Below the pieces are notes generated by a model that saw nothing but the letters and a program-made list of their open reading frames with translations, was not told the origin of the DNA and ran no database searches. The position numbers and the translations under genes are program-made. From Fidelibacterota bacterium (GTDB lineage Bacteria; Pseudomonadota; Alphaproteobacteria; Rhodospirillales; Rhodospirillaceae), in the NCBI GenBank assembly GCA_945903705.1, contig CAMDOZ010000011.1:1-40239 (forward strand): DNA of 40,239 nucleotides, in the 5' to 3' direction. Below, piece after piece: positions 7,631 to 16,297 of the stretch. Each line of letters starts with the position of its first letter. Positions within the stretch are counted from its first letter, which is position 1.

Positions 7631-8644
7631 CTAATTCGGCGCGGCCGGCGCCAGCGTCTCGCCCGTCGCCGAATTGAGCGGGGCAGGTTGGGCGGCTTTC
7701 TCCAGGAAATTCGGAAGCCTATCGAACGCGTCGCCGCGGGTGCCCTCGGCCCGGAGGAGCACGATGGAAACGCGCCGGTTGCGCGGCGAGCGCAGCTGGC
7801 CTCCCTCTATGGGCTCACGGTCGGCAACGCCGACAACCTTGCCCAACTGGCGGTCGTCGAGGCCGCCTTCCAGAAGGGCGCGGCGCGTGGCGAGGGCGCG
7901 GTCGGAGGAAAGCTCCCAATTGGTATAACCCGAAGGATCGACGGCGGTCGAGGGATCGGTGTGCCCGGAAATACTGACCTTGTTCGGCATCTTACGGATC
8001 ACTTTCGCGACCTGCACCAGCAGCTCTTTCGAGCGCGGGAATAGATTGGCGCTCCCCGGAGCGAACATGTCGATCTTGTCCTGATCCATGATCTGGATTC
8101 GCACGCCTTCCGGCGTATTTTCGACCATCAGGCTGGAGGCGAGGGGGGCCAGATCGGGCACCCCGCTGATTTGCTGTTTCAAGTCAGCCGTAACCTGCTC
8201 GAATTCTTTCTGCTCTTTGGCTTCCTGTGCGGCGCGGATGGCCTCTTCATCCACGCGCGTATTCTCGGCGGGGTCCGTGAGGTCCGAGCCGCCCGAGCCG
8301 ATCGACGGCGGCGGCAACACGACCGCGGCGGTCGAACCCGTTTGGCTCTGGGAGGCTCCTTCGCCTATCGTCTGGCCGCCGAGCATGCCGCCGGCGCCGC
8401 TTTCGCGGGTCGAGGCGGCAATCGGGGTGAAGTAGTCGGCTACGCCGTTGAGCTGCTGCTCAGTCACAGCGTTCAAGAGCCAAAGCAGGAGAAAGAAGGC
8501 CATCATGGCCGTCACGAAGTCGGCGTAAGCGACCTTCCACGCGCCACCATGGTGGCCGTGTCCGCCTTTCTTGATGCGCTTGATGATGGTGACGCCGCCT
8601 TCTTTACCGCCGGCGCCGCCGCCAAAATCTGGCCGTTCAGCCAT
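7631..8644 (-). CDS. motB: MotB-like flagellar stator / OmpA-family protein
   Basis: MotB anchors the MotAB proton channel to peptidoglycan and supplies the proton-binding aspartate. The 337-residue protein has a basic, Gly/His-rich N-terminus, a single membrane helix with the signature WKVAYADFVTAMMAFFLLLW (the critical aspartate is Asp42), a linker that is probably partly disordered, and a C-terminal OmpA-like peptidoglycan-binding domain (VSISGHTDPSTA, NWELSSDRA, SPRNRRVSIVLL). The first 60 residues closely follow the MotB pattern. No motA lies next to it, so the partner must be elsewhere. This is a common arrangement in alphaproteobacteria. Confidence 0.92.
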   Translation of the reverse strand: MAERPDFGGGAGGKEGGVTIIKRIKKGGHGHHGGAWKVAYADFVTAMMAFFLLLWLLNAVTEQQLNGVADYFTPIAASTRESGAGGMLGGQTIGEGASQSQTGSTAAVVLPPPSIGSGGSDLTDPAENTRVDEEAIRAAQEAKEQKEFEQVTADLKQQISGVPDLAPLASSLMVENTPEGVRIQIMDQDKIDMFAPGSANLFPRSKELLVQVAKVIRKMPNKVSISGHTDPSTAVDPSGYTNWELSSDRALATRRALLEGGLDDRQLGKVVGVADREPIEGGQLRSPRNRRVSIVLLRAEGTRGDAFDRLPNFLEKAAQPAPLNSATGETLAPAAPN

Positions 8645-8699
8645 TCCCCAACCCGCTAATACACAAAGAGTGACAGGCTATTTCACGCCCCAAACCTTA

Positions 8700-8721
8700 A
8701 CGGACAATTTAGATTGTCCGT
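8700..8721. repeat. 9-bp perfect inverted repeat between two minus-strand genes
   Basis: acggacaat (8700-8708) and attgtccgt (8713-8721) form a perfect 9-bp stem with a 4-nt loop. It lies 53 bp downstream of the penicillin-acylase stop and 55 bp upstream of the motB-like start, reading the minus strand. With no T-run after it, it could be a weak terminator for the acylase or an operator for motB. The sequence alone does not decide. Confidence 0.5.
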
Positions 8722-8774
8722 GGCGTGTCCACAAGGCGCGGGAATGCCCGGCGCTAGGCCCTAACCCGTTGCCT

Positions 8775-11153
8775 TTATTGGGCCGGCTGGAGGGTGAGGC
8801 GGCGGACTCCGGCGGCCTCTGAGGGGGCGGTGAAATATCGCCCGTCGTTCCAGGGCTCCAAGAGCGAGCCATAGTCGTTCGACAGCAAGTGGCCGGATTG
8901 CCCGCCCGCCAAAGCGAAACGGGACTGGGAAAGATCATTGAGATCGTAGATCGCCCGCAAAGTCGCACCGTGGAAGTGGCGGAAGGGGCGCGCCGCGGTC
9001 GAGGCGGAGAAGCTGCCGCGATTTACCGTGAAGCCGTCGCCGCTTGTGGAGATCCGCAAGAGGCCGAGTTCGCCGATCACTGGGAAATTGCCGAAGAGAA
9101 GGTGGCCGAAGGTCGCCCGGTGATAGTCGCCCCAGCGGAGGGAAGCGGGCGGCGTACCCTGGCTCGAAAGCCAATCGACCGCCTGAGTCCAGGCCGCCGA
9201 AACCTGTGTCTCGCAGGATTCCGGTTCGGTTGTGGACAGGTCGTCACACCAGTGCTGATCCGTCGTTAGAATCGTGCGCAGTAATTCGGGCCGGACGCCG
9301 CCGAAGAAACGCATCATGTCGCCAAGATCATCGGCGAGGACTTGGGTCTTCAAGCGTTCGATCCAGACGGCGAACATCAGGGGTTCGAGGCGGCCTGCGT
9401 CCGTCGTGCCGTCCCATGACTTCAGGCGCTCAAGCAGTTCCGTCTCCTGCGGTGTCTTGGCGTTGGCGCGCGCCGCCATCAGCGGCAACATCTCGCGTGC
9501 CATGACCGAAACGATGTCGAGCTGAAGCGCGGCCGTTGAATCGAGCGTGACGATTTTTTCGGTGGCGAGAACGTCCGCGATGCGCATGGCGCGGAAGGAG
9601 TCGGGCCACTGCGCCGCGATGAGATGCGTGTAGGCGTCTCCAACCATCTTATTGTTCGCGTTGATAAGAACTTCGGCGGTGGGATCGACCACGCGCGGCA
9701 GCTCTTCAAACGGGATCCAACCCGTCCAGTCGTGGGAACCATCCCAACCCGGCGCGGGGACGAGGCCGTTACCGGCCTTGCGCGTCGGCACGCGGCCGGG
9801 CGCGTAATAACCAATCGCACCCGTCTTGTCTGCGAACATCATGTTTTGGTGCGGCGCGTGGAACTGGCGCACCGCGTCGATGAAGGCGGCCGAATCCTTG
9901 GCGTGGTTCATGAAATAGACCGCTTCGGCGGTTCCGTCTTCGGGTGCGAGCAGCGCTGCCGACAAGGCGAGGACGTAGGGTTCGGGAATCAGATCGTTCA
10001 TCCCGGGTGGGCGGCGCAGGACGTCGCTGACGACCGGGCCATGCCGCGTTTCGCGCACTGTAAGAGAGACGGGACTTCCAAAGCGCACATTGATTGTCTC
10101 GGTGCGCTCGATGAATTCGCGTGGGCCTTCGGGCGTTTCATATGTTTTCCCGTCGGGCCCCAGTTTCTCGATGAACAGGTCGGCAGTGTCACTGTGTGTG
10201 GTGGTAATGCCCCATGCGACATCGGCGTTCCGGGCGATCATATGCAGTGGCACGCCGGGAACCGTCGCGCCGAACAGCTCGAGACCGGGTGCCTTGAGAC
10301 CGGCGAAGTACCAGACGCTCGGCGCCTGAAAACCGAGATGGGGATCATTGGCGATGATCGGACTGCCGCTTTGCGTGCGGGCACCCGACACCGCCCAGAC
10401 ATTGGAGGCATCGGTCGGCTGGACGACGGCGGTCATCGCGGCGTGAAGGGCATTCACGGGCAGGTCGCGGAAGACCGGCGCAAGACGCGCCATCGTCACC
10501 GGATCCTCCGGCCTTACGCCGGGGGAAAGCGCCGCGGCCTTCTCAGGGCCGAGCTTGGCGACCAACGTCGCGTTGATGAGTTCGTCGTCCCAGTTCCCGG
10601 AAAGCGAAAGGCCCATCAGCTTCTGCCACACGAGCGAGTCCGCCGGCTTCCAGGGCTCCGGCTCGATCCACAGAAGCTTGTACTCGAGCGGCAGCGGATG
10701 ACCTTCGGCGATCCAGGCGTTCACGCCCGCTGCATAGCGTTCGAAGGCCGCGACCGTCGCCGGATCGAGCGCCTTCAAATCCTCTTCGGCCCGCCGGTAG
10801 ACCCCAAGAGTGCGCATCATCCGGTCGGGAGAAAGTCCGGCGCCGCCGATGAGCTCGGAAAGGCGGCCCTGGCCCTGGCGGCGCATGAGCTCCATCTGGA
10901 AGAGCCGGTCCTGCGCGTGGACGTAACCGAGGGCGAAATAGGCGTCGGCTTCCGCGGCGGCGGTGATCATGGGAATGCCGGCCGCATCGCGCACGATGGT
11001 CACCGGCGCCGAGACACCCTTCGCGACGATAAAGCCATCGTGCTCGGGCAGCGCGCGGTAGGCCGAGAGCCAGAGCCAGCCGACGAGAAGCACGACGGCG
11101 AGGGCGATCACGCCCGTTAGGTACATCAGCCCGCGCCCTAGCTTTCTAAGCAA
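8775..11153 (-). CDS. penicillin acylase family protein (Ntn hydrolase, S45)
   Basis: The 792-residue protein belongs to the penicillin/cephalosporin/AHL acylase family of N-terminal nucleophile amidohydrolases, exported and self-cleaved. It has an N-terminal membrane or signal segment (residues about 10-30), an alpha-subunit region (GIPMITAAAEADAYFALGYV, HAQDRLFQMELMRRQGQGRL), and the predicted cleavage point before Ser250 in DASNVWAVSGART, followed by the beta-subunit motif ANDPHL and later residues such as NANNKMVG. The usual residue before the nucleophile is Gly; here it is Ala. The listed start is TTG at 11153 with AGGTGA just upstream; ATG at 11126 (residue 10) is the alternative. Substrate (beta-lactam, acyl-homoserine lactone or other amide) cannot be told from sequence. 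Confidence 0.92.
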   Translation of the reverse strand: MLRKLGRGLMYLTGVIALAVVLLVGWLWLSAYRALPEHDGFIVAKGVSAPVTIVRDAAGIPMITAAAEADAYFALGYVHAQDRLFQMELMRRQGQGRLSELIGGAGLSPDRMMRTLGVYRRAEEDLKALDPATVAAFERYAAGVNAWIAEGHPLPLEYKLLWIEPEPWKPADSLVWQKLMGLSLSGNWDDELINATLVAKLGPEKAAALSPGVRPEDPVTMARLAPVFRDLPVNALHAAMTAVVQPTDASNVWAVSGARTQSGSPIIANDPHLGFQAPSVWYFAGLKAPGLELFGATVPGVPLHMIARNADVAWGITTTHSDTADLFIEKLGPDGKTYETPEGPREFIERTETINVRFGSPVSLTVRETRHGPVVSDVLRRPPGMNDLIPEPYVLALSAALLAPEDGTAEAVYFMNHAKDSAAFIDAVRQFHAPHQNMMFADKTGAIGYYAPGRVPTRKAGNGLVPAPGWDGSHDWTGWIPFEELPRVVDPTAEVLINANNKMVGDAYTHLIAAQWPDSFRAMRIADVLATEKIVTLDSTAALQLDIVSVMAREMLPLMAARANAKTPQETELLERLKSWDGTTDAGRLEPLMFAVWIERLKTQVLADDLGDMMRFFGGVRPELLRTILTTDQHWCDDLSTTEPESCETQVSAAWTQAVDWLSSQGTPPASLRWGDYHRATFGHLLFGNFPVIGELGLLRISTSGDGFTVNRGSFSASTAARPFRHFHGATLRAIYDLNDLSQSRFALAGGQSGHLLSNDYGSLLEPWNDGRYFTAPSEAAGVRRLTLQPAQ

Positions 11154-11213
11154 TCGTCACCTGTTCCGCTGTGGTAATATGGGCAGATTGAGTTCAACTG
11201 CGAGTGACTTCAA

Positions 11214-11453
11214 GTGAGCAGCGAACCATACGATCCGGAAGTGCCGGAGGTCTTGTTCGAGATTATTGCAATGGGCAACTCCGTGAAGGTGTCGGCCATC
11301 GATCCGCATTCGAACCTCGAGGTGTCCGTGATCGGCCCCCCCACGGTCAGCCCCTATACCCTCAAAATGAACGCCCTTCGGAAGCTGAAGGCGCGGCTGC
11401 GCAAACTGGCGGCCCAAGAGCCCGCTAAGCCATTGAAAGGAAAGCTGATATAA
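11214..11453 (+). CDS. small conserved protein, DUF6898-like
   Basis: This is a 79-residue cytoplasmic protein. The core (VLFEIIAMGNSVKVSAID and EVSVIGPPTVSPYTLKMNAL) matches my recollection of DUF6898, a short alphaproteobacterial family with this beta-strand pattern followed by a helix (ALRKLKARLRKLA). The start is GTG at 11214. An overlapping frame from 11204 lacks the pattern. It is divergent from the acylase (57 bp between starts is close enough for a shared promoter region) and lies upstream of the lectin-like gene. Its role is unknown. Confidence 0.7.
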   Translation: MSSEPYDPEVPEVLFEIIAMGNSVKVSAIDPHSNLEVSVIGPPTVSPYTLKMNALRKLKARLRKLAAQEPAKPLKGKLI

Positions 11454-11541
11454 CATCTTGTGTGTGATTGGCAGCACTCACCCAGATGTGGTATCCGTCC
11501 TCTGGAAGTTCCATAAGCTCAAAAACTCCAGGGAGGCCGAA

Positions 11542-12180
11542 ATGAACAAGGTGTTGGGCGTCGTTGCGTTCGCGGCTGTGGCGCTGATCTCGGGCGCGAC
11601 CAGCGCTCAAGACGCCAAGATGAGCTTCTTCATCACCAGCGTCGGCTCAGGTAAGGGCGCAGACCTCGGCGGCCTCGAAGGCGCCGACCGGCACTGCCAA
11701 GCGCTTGCGACTAAGGCCGGCAGTAAGAAGGAATGGCGCGCGTACCTCAGCGCGAACGGTGCAACGCCGACCCATGCGCGCGACCGCATCGGCAAAGGAC
11801 CCTGGTTCAACTTCAAGGGCGATCAGGTCGCGTCCAGCGTCGATGATCTGCACAGCGACAACAATAAGCTCTCGAAAGAAGCCTCGCTGACGGAAAAGGG
11901 CGCGGTCACGAACGGCCGTGGCGATACGCCGAACCGCCACGACATTCTCACAGGCAGTCAGGCCGACGGCCGCGCTTTTGCGGACGCTATGGACCACACC
12001 TGCAAGAACTGGACGAGTAGCGCCGCCGACGGCAGCGCGAGCGTCGGCCACCACGACCGCCAGGGCGGCGGTCCGGCCCCGACCTCGTGGAATGCCTCTC
12101 ATCCCTCGCGCGGGTGCAGCCAGGAGAATCTCCAGGCGAGCGGCGGCGACGGTCTGTTCTACTGCTTTGCCACCAATTGA
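11542..12180 (+). CDS. secreted lectin-like protein
   Basis: The mature start is chosen as ATG 11542 because it follows a strong ribosome-binding site (agggagg, 11530-11536) and opens with a clean signal peptide (VLGVVAFAAVALISGATSAQ). Upstream in-frame codons from 11458 have no such support. The 212-residue product contains MSFFITSVGSGKGADLGGL, GADRHCQALA, WRAYLS, ARDRIGKGPW and a cysteine-paired C-terminus (RGCSQENLQ, LFYCFATN). This resembles the periplasmic or extracellular 'lectin' family (C-type-lectin/endostatin-like fold) seen in Bradyrhizobium and relatives. Ligand is unknown. It precedes rpiB by 22 bp but is probably not functionally tied to it. Confidence 0.75.
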   Translation: MNKVLGVVAFAAVALISGATSAQDAKMSFFITSVGSGKGADLGGLEGADRHCQALATKAGSKKEWRAYLSANGATPTHARDRIGKGPWFNFKGDQVASSVDDLHSDNNKLSKEASLTEKGAVTNGRGDTPNRHDILTGSQADGRAFADAMDHTCKNWTSSAADGSASVGHHDRQGGGPAPTSWNASHPSRGCSQENLQASGGDGLFYCFATN

Positions 12181-12202
12181 TTGGGAGTTTGACACCATAC
12201 CA

Positions 12203-12658
12203 ATGGCCGATAACCGTATAGCTCAGCCCGGCGATACCATCGTCATTGCCAGCGACCATGCTGCGCTCGATCTGAAAACCGTGCTGGTGAATGACTTGGC
12301 CAGCATGGGTTTTAAGGTGAGGGATTTAGGCACAAACACCACGGACTCGGTGGACTATCCGGATTATGGACACCTCGTGGGCAAAGCTGTCGCCGCTCAT
12401 GAAGCCAAAGCCGGCGTTGTGGTTTGCGGCACCGGTATCGGCATTTCCATTGCTGCTAATCGACATCCCGGCGTGCGTGCGGGCGTGGTGCACGACGATT
12501 ACACCGCACGCATGGCGCGTGAACACAATAATGCCAACGTGCTTGCTATGGGCGCGCGCGTTCTTGCGCCCGAGGAAGCGCGCGCGCTCTTGAAAACCTT
12601 TTTCGAGACCCCCTTTGAAGGCGGGCGTCACGCCCGCCGCGTGGAGAAGTTGGGCTAA
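12203..12658 (+). CDS. rpiB: ribose-5-phosphate isomerase B
   Basis: RpiB interconverts ribose-5-phosphate and ribulose-5-phosphate in the pentose phosphate pathway. The 151-residue protein starts at ATG 12203 (an in-frame extension back to 11918 overlaps the lectin-like gene and is rejected). It carries the SDHAALDLK phosphate-binding start, the catalytic-cysteine segment VVCGTGIGISIAANR, and REHNNANVLAMGAR. Product ribulose-5-phosphate is the direct substrate of the RibB domain encoded 4 kb downstream in the same gene chain. It precedes glyA by 33 bp. Confidence 0.94.
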   Translation: MADNRIAQPGDTIVIASDHAALDLKTVLVNDLASMGFKVRDLGTNTTDSVDYPDYGHLVGKAVAAHEAKAGVVVCGTGIGISIAANRHPGVRAGVVHDDYTARMAREHNNANVLAMGARVLAPEEARALLKTFFETPFEGGRHARRVEKLG

Positions 12659-12691
12659 TCCAACCTCACGCCAACATCTGTAAGGACCGAT

Positions 12692-13975
12692 ATGGATCGC
12701 GCCGTTTCTCCTCACTTTTTCACTCGTGGCCTGGCTGAGGCCGACCCCGAGGTCATGAAGTCGCTGACTCTGGAACTCGAGCGTCAGCAATCCCAGATCG
12801 AACTGATCGCCTCAGAGAACATCGTCAGCCGCGCCGTGTTGGAAGCGGTCGGAAGCGTGCTCACCAACAAGTACGCTGAAGGATATCCCGGCAAGCGCTA
12901 CTACGGCGGCTGCGAATTCGTCGATATCGCCGAAAGCCTCGCCATCGAACGCGCCAAGAAGCTCTTCAACTGCTCCTATGCCAATGTTCAACCGCACGCG
13001 GGCGCGCAGGCCAACGAAGCGGTGTTCCTTGCCCTGATCAAGCCGGGCGACACCATCATGGGCATGAACCTCGCCTCGGGCGGTCATCTGACCCACGGCG
13101 CCCCGCCCAACATTTCCGGCAAGTGGTTCAATGCCGTCCAATATGGCGTGCGCCTTCAGGACGGCATCATCGATTTGGACCAGGTGGAAAGCCTGGCCAA
13201 AGAGCACAAGCCGAAACTCATTATCGCCGGCGGATCGGCCTATTCGCGCATCATCGACTTCAAGGCGTTCCGTCAGATCGCCGATAGCGTCGGTGCGCTG
13301 TTCATGGTGGACATGGCGCACTTCGCCGGACTGGTGGCTGCGGGAATTCATCCGAGCCCGCTGCCGATTGCGGACGTGGTCACGACGACGACTCACAAGA
13401 CTCTCCGCGGCCCTCGCGGCGGCATGATTCTCTCCAACAGCGAAGAGATCGGTAAAAAGATCAACTCGGCCATTTTCCCGGGTCTGCAGGGCGGGCCGCT
13501 CATGCATGTGATCGCGGGCAAGGCCGTGGCTTTTGGTGAAGCGCTGAAGCCGGAGTTCAAGGTCTACGCCCAGCGCGTGGTCGAGAACGCGAAGGTTCTC
13601 GCCGAGACCTTGCGCAAAGGTGGGCTCGAGATCGTCGCCGGCGGCACCGACACGCACTTGATGCTGGTGGACCTGCGGCCCAAGAAGCTGACGGGCAATG
13701 TGGTCGAGAAACTGCTCGAGCACGCGGGCATGACCTGCAACAAGAACGGCATCCCGTTCGATCCAGAAAAGCCGACGGTCACTTCCGGCGTCCGTCTGGG
13801 AACGCCGGCCGCCACCACCCGGGGCTTCGGAACGGCGGAATTCACCCAGATCGGCCAGTGGATTTGTGAGGTCTTGGACGCCCAGGCGGCCAATCCGGGC
13901 AATACGGCGGCCGTCGAGCAGTCGGTCCTCAAAAGAGTCCAGGATTTGTGTCGGCGCTTTCCGATTTATCAATAA
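12692..13975 (+). CDS. glyA: serine hydroxymethyltransferase
   Basis: GlyA converts serine and tetrahydrofolate to glycine and 5,10-methylene-tetrahydrofolate, the main one-carbon source. The 427-residue PLP enzyme has the [15 protein letters not shown] start, [22 protein letters not shown], the PLP-lysine motif [13 protein letters not shown] (Lys236) and the C-terminal [15 protein letters not shown]. All family landmarks are intact and length is normal. ATG 12692 follows taagga. It continues the rpiB gene chain, and nrdR follows after 77 bp. Confidence 0.98.
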   Translation: MDRAVSPHFFTRGLAEADPEVMKSLTLELERQQSQIELIASENIVSRAVLEAVGSVLTNKYAEGYPGKRYYGGCEFVDIAESLAIERAKKLFNCSYANVQPHAGAQANEAVFLALIKPGDTIMGMNLASGGHLTHGAPPNISGKWFNAVQYGVRLQDGIIDLDQVESLAKEHKPKLIIAGGSAYSRIIDFKAFRQIADSVGALFMVDMAHFAGLVAAGIHPSPLPIADVVTTTTHKTLRGPRGGMILSNSEEIGKKINSAIFPGLQGGPLMHVIAGKAVAFGEALKPEFKVYAQRVVENAKVLAETLRKGGLEIVAGGTDTHLMLVDLRPKKLTGNVVEKLLEHAGMTCNKNGIPFDPEKPTVTSGVRLGTPAATTRGFGTAEFTQIGQWICEVLDAQAANPGNTAAVEQSVLKRVQDLCRRFPIYQ

Positions 13976-14052
13976 TTAGCGTTAAGACTGGGGCTATAGT
14001 GTAGAGGTCCAGGCCGAAATGGCCGGACGCCAGGGGATAAGGGGTCGGGGAA

Positions 14053-14523
14053 ATGCGTTGTCCATACTGCGGGCATATGGATACCCAGGTGAAGGATTCA
14101 CGGCCGACGGAGGATAACTCCGCCATTCGTCGCCGCCGTTCATGTCCTGCCTGCGGTGCTCGTTTCACTACATTTGAGCGCATTCAGCTGCGCGAGTTGA
14201 CCGTCGTGAAGAAGGGCGGCCAGCGCATGCCGTTCGACCGTGACAAGATCGCGCGTTCGATCATCACCGCCTGCCGCAAGCGGCCGGTGGACGAGGAGCG
14301 GATCGAGCGCGTGGTGAATTCCATCCAGCGCCGTCTCGAGAGCATGGGCGAGTCCGACATCCCGTCGAACGTGATCGGCGAAATGGTAATGGAAGCACTG
14401 CAAGGCCTCGACAAGGTGGCCTATGTGCGTTTCGCCTCCGTCTACAAGAACTTCCGCGAAGTCAAAGATTTCGAGAACTTCGTTGAGACGCTGACGGAGC
14501 CGAGCGCGGCCGAACAGACCTGA
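14053..14523 (+). CDS. nrdR: transcriptional repressor NrdR
   Basis: NrdR is the nucleotide-sensing repressor of ribonucleotide reductase genes. The 156-residue protein has the N-terminal zinc ribbon ([17 protein letters not shown] with CPAC at 31-34) followed by the ATP-cone ([19 protein letters not shown] through [20 protein letters not shown]). Length and both domains are standard. Its stop overlaps the ribD start (ATGA), so the two are translationally coupled. No NrdR box was recognised in this window, so its targets lie elsewhere. Confidence 0.97.
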   Translation: MRCPYCGHMDTQVKDSRPTEDNSAIRRRRSCPACGARFTTFERIQLRELTVVKKGGQRMPFDRDKIARSIITACRKRPVDEERIERVVNSIQRRLESMGESDIPSNVIGEMVMEALQGLDKVAYVRFASVYKNFREVKDFENFVETLTEPSAAEQT

Positions 14524-15650
14524 TGGCCCCCGGCGTTCAGGCGCCTAAGGTTCAAGGGGCCGATAAGGACTTCATGGACGTCGCGCTATCGCTCGCGGCG
14601 CGCAATCTCGGCGATACCTGGCCAAATCCTACGGTCGGCTGCGTGCTCGTCAAAGACGGGCATGTGATCGGCCGCGGCTGGACGGGGTCCGGCGGCCGTC
14701 CTCACGCGGAGACCGAAGCGCTCGGGCGGGCAGGGGCGGCGGCAAAAGGCGCCACGGCTTACGTCACGCTTGAACCTTGCAGTCATCATGGAAAGACGCC
14801 GCCCTGCGCCGATGCGCTGGTGGCCGCGGGCATTGCGCGCGCGGTCGTGGCGACCACCGATCCCGATCCGCGCGTCAACGGGCGAGGGATCGCAAGGCTG
14901 CGCGAGGCGGGCATTCAGGTCAGCGAGAGTGTCGGCAAGACCGCCGCGGACCGCCTCAACGCCGGCTTCTTCTTGAAGGTGCGAGAGGGACGTCCTTTCT
15001 TTGCCCTCAAGACGGCCACCAGTCTCGATGGGCGCATAGCGCTCGCCTCCGGAGAAAGCCGATGGATCACCGGGGAGCGCGCGCGGCGCGCGGTCCACGC
15101 GTTGCGGGCGCGCTTTGACGCCATCCTCGTCGGCTCGGAAACCGCACTCACCGACGACCCGCTGCTCACCTGCAGGCTCGACGGATACGCCGGCCGCGCC
15201 AAAGTCCGCATCGTTCTTGATCGCCGCCTGCGCCTTGCGCCGGGGTCCGAGCTGGTGAAGACAGCGCGCGAAATCCCGACCTGGGTCATGACGGCGGAGC
15301 AGGCAACACAGTCGCCGCGCTATGGCGAACTCGTGGCGGGCGGCGTCGATGTCATTCCGCTAAAGGATTCATCGGACCATGCCGGCTTTGCCTTCGCGGT
15401 CGGGAAGGCCTTGGCGGAGCGCGGCATCACCCGTGTCCTGATCGAGGGGGGCGGCCAAGTCGCGGCGGCCTTTCTGCGGGCAAACCTCATCGACGAAGTG
15501 GCCTGGTTCAGGGGCCCCAGTGTCATCGGCGGCGACGGACGAGCCTCGATCCACCCCATGGGCCTTATGAACTTGGCCGATATGCCCCGGTTTCACCCGC
15601 GCGAAAGCCTGAAATTCGGGGACGACACCCTGGATATCCTCGCCCGCTGA
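14523..15650 (+). CDS. ribD: bifunctional riboflavin deaminase/reductase RibD
   Basis: RibD catalyses the second and third steps of riboflavin synthesis: deamination of the diaminopyrimidine and NADPH-dependent reduction of the ribosyl group. The 375-residue protein has the N-terminal zinc cytidine-deaminase domain with HAE (His61, Glu63) and PCSHHGKTPPC (Cys86, Cys95), then the reductase domain from about residue 150 (FALKTATSLDGRIA, VLIEGGGQVAAAFL). Both halves look intact. The ATG overlaps the nrdR stop by one base. The ribE gene follows after 33 bp, too short for an FMN riboswitch. Confidence 0.96.
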   Translation: MAPGVQAPKVQGADKDFMDVALSLAARNLGDTWPNPTVGCVLVKDGHVIGRGWTGSGGRPHAETEALGRAGAAAKGATAYVTLEPCSHHGKTPPCADALVAAGIARAVVATTDPDPRVNGRGIARLREAGIQVSESVGKTAADRLNAGFFLKVREGRPFFALKTATSLDGRIALASGESRWITGERARRAVHALRARFDAILVGSETALTDDPLLTCRLDGYAGRAKVRIVLDRRLRLAPGSELVKTAREIPTWVMTAEQATQSPRYGELVAGGVDVIPLKDSSDHAGFAFAVGKALAERGITRVLIEGGGQVAAAFLRANLIDEVAWFRGPSVIGGDGRASIHPMGLMNLADMPRFHPRESLKFGDDTLDILAR

Positions 15651-15683
15651 CACCTATATACTTGCACCAAATACAGTTGGGCC

Positions 15684-16286
15684 ATGTTCACAGGAATCAT
15701 CACTGATCTCGGCACCGTCATGGATGCCGTCCAAGGCGGCGCGGCTGCCGCGCGCTTTCGGATCCGCACGGTCTACGACATGCAGACCGTCGCGATCGGC
15801 GCGTCGATCTCCTGTAACGGCTGTTGCCTGACCGTCGTGGAGAAGGGGCCCGACTGGTTCGCGGTCGATGCCTCGCGCGAGACACTCGACAAAACCACCC
15901 TCGGCACATGGACCGCCGGCATACGCATCAATCTAGAACGTGCGCTGAAAGCGGGCGATGAACTTGGCGGGCACTTGGTGTCCGGCCATGTCGACGGACT
16001 TGCCGTCGTCGACGACATTCGCGAAGAAGACGGCTCCAAGCGCTATACCATCGCGCCGCCGGCGGACCTCCTTAAATTCATCGCGCCGAAAGGCTCGGTG
16101 GCGTTGGATGGCGTATCGCTGACGGTGAATGAGGTGGCCGGGAATAGCTTTGGTGTGAATATCATTCCCCACACCCAAGCTGTGACCACATTCGGCGCCC
16201 TCCAGGTCGGCAGCCGTCTCAACATGGAAATAGATCAGTTGGCGCGCTATGTTGCGCGTCTGCTGGAGACTGCACCTAAGACTTAG
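15684..16286 (+). CDS. ribE: riboflavin synthase alpha chain
   Basis: This enzyme dismutates two lumazine molecules into riboflavin. The 200-residue protein contains the two lumazine-binding repeats characteristic of the trimeric enzyme: the first opens with [12 protein letters not shown], and the second follows [13 protein letters not shown] at about residue 96. The active-site N-terminal segment and the CNGCCLTV motif are present. Length is typical. Riboflavin synthase and lumazine synthase are both in this window, separated by the ribB-type gene. Confidence 0.96.
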   Translation: MFTGIITDLGTVMDAVQGGAAAARFRIRTVYDMQTVAIGASISCNGCCLTVVEKGPDWFAVDASRETLDKTTLGTWTAGIRINLERALKAGDELGGHLVSGHVDGLAVVDDIREEDGSKRYTIAPPADLLKFIAPKGSVALDGVSLTVNEVAGNSFGVNIIPHTQAVTTFGALQVGSRLNMEIDQLARYVARLLETAPKT

Positions 16287-16297
16287 AAAGCGATACC

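Noticed and set aside
9624-11120. 498-codon open frame antisense to the penicillin acylase gene
   Set aside because: Antisense shadow; the acylase has all family motifs on the other strand.
12620-12638. 8-bp GC hairpin near the 3' end of rpiB
   Set aside because: The bases encode the conserved GGRHARRV end of RpiB, so the palindrome is explained by codon use.
15651-15683. FMN riboswitch before ribE or elsewhere in the riboflavin cluster
   Set aside because: Intergenic gaps in the cluster are at most tens of bases, too short for the RFN element, and no RFN-like sequence is seen.
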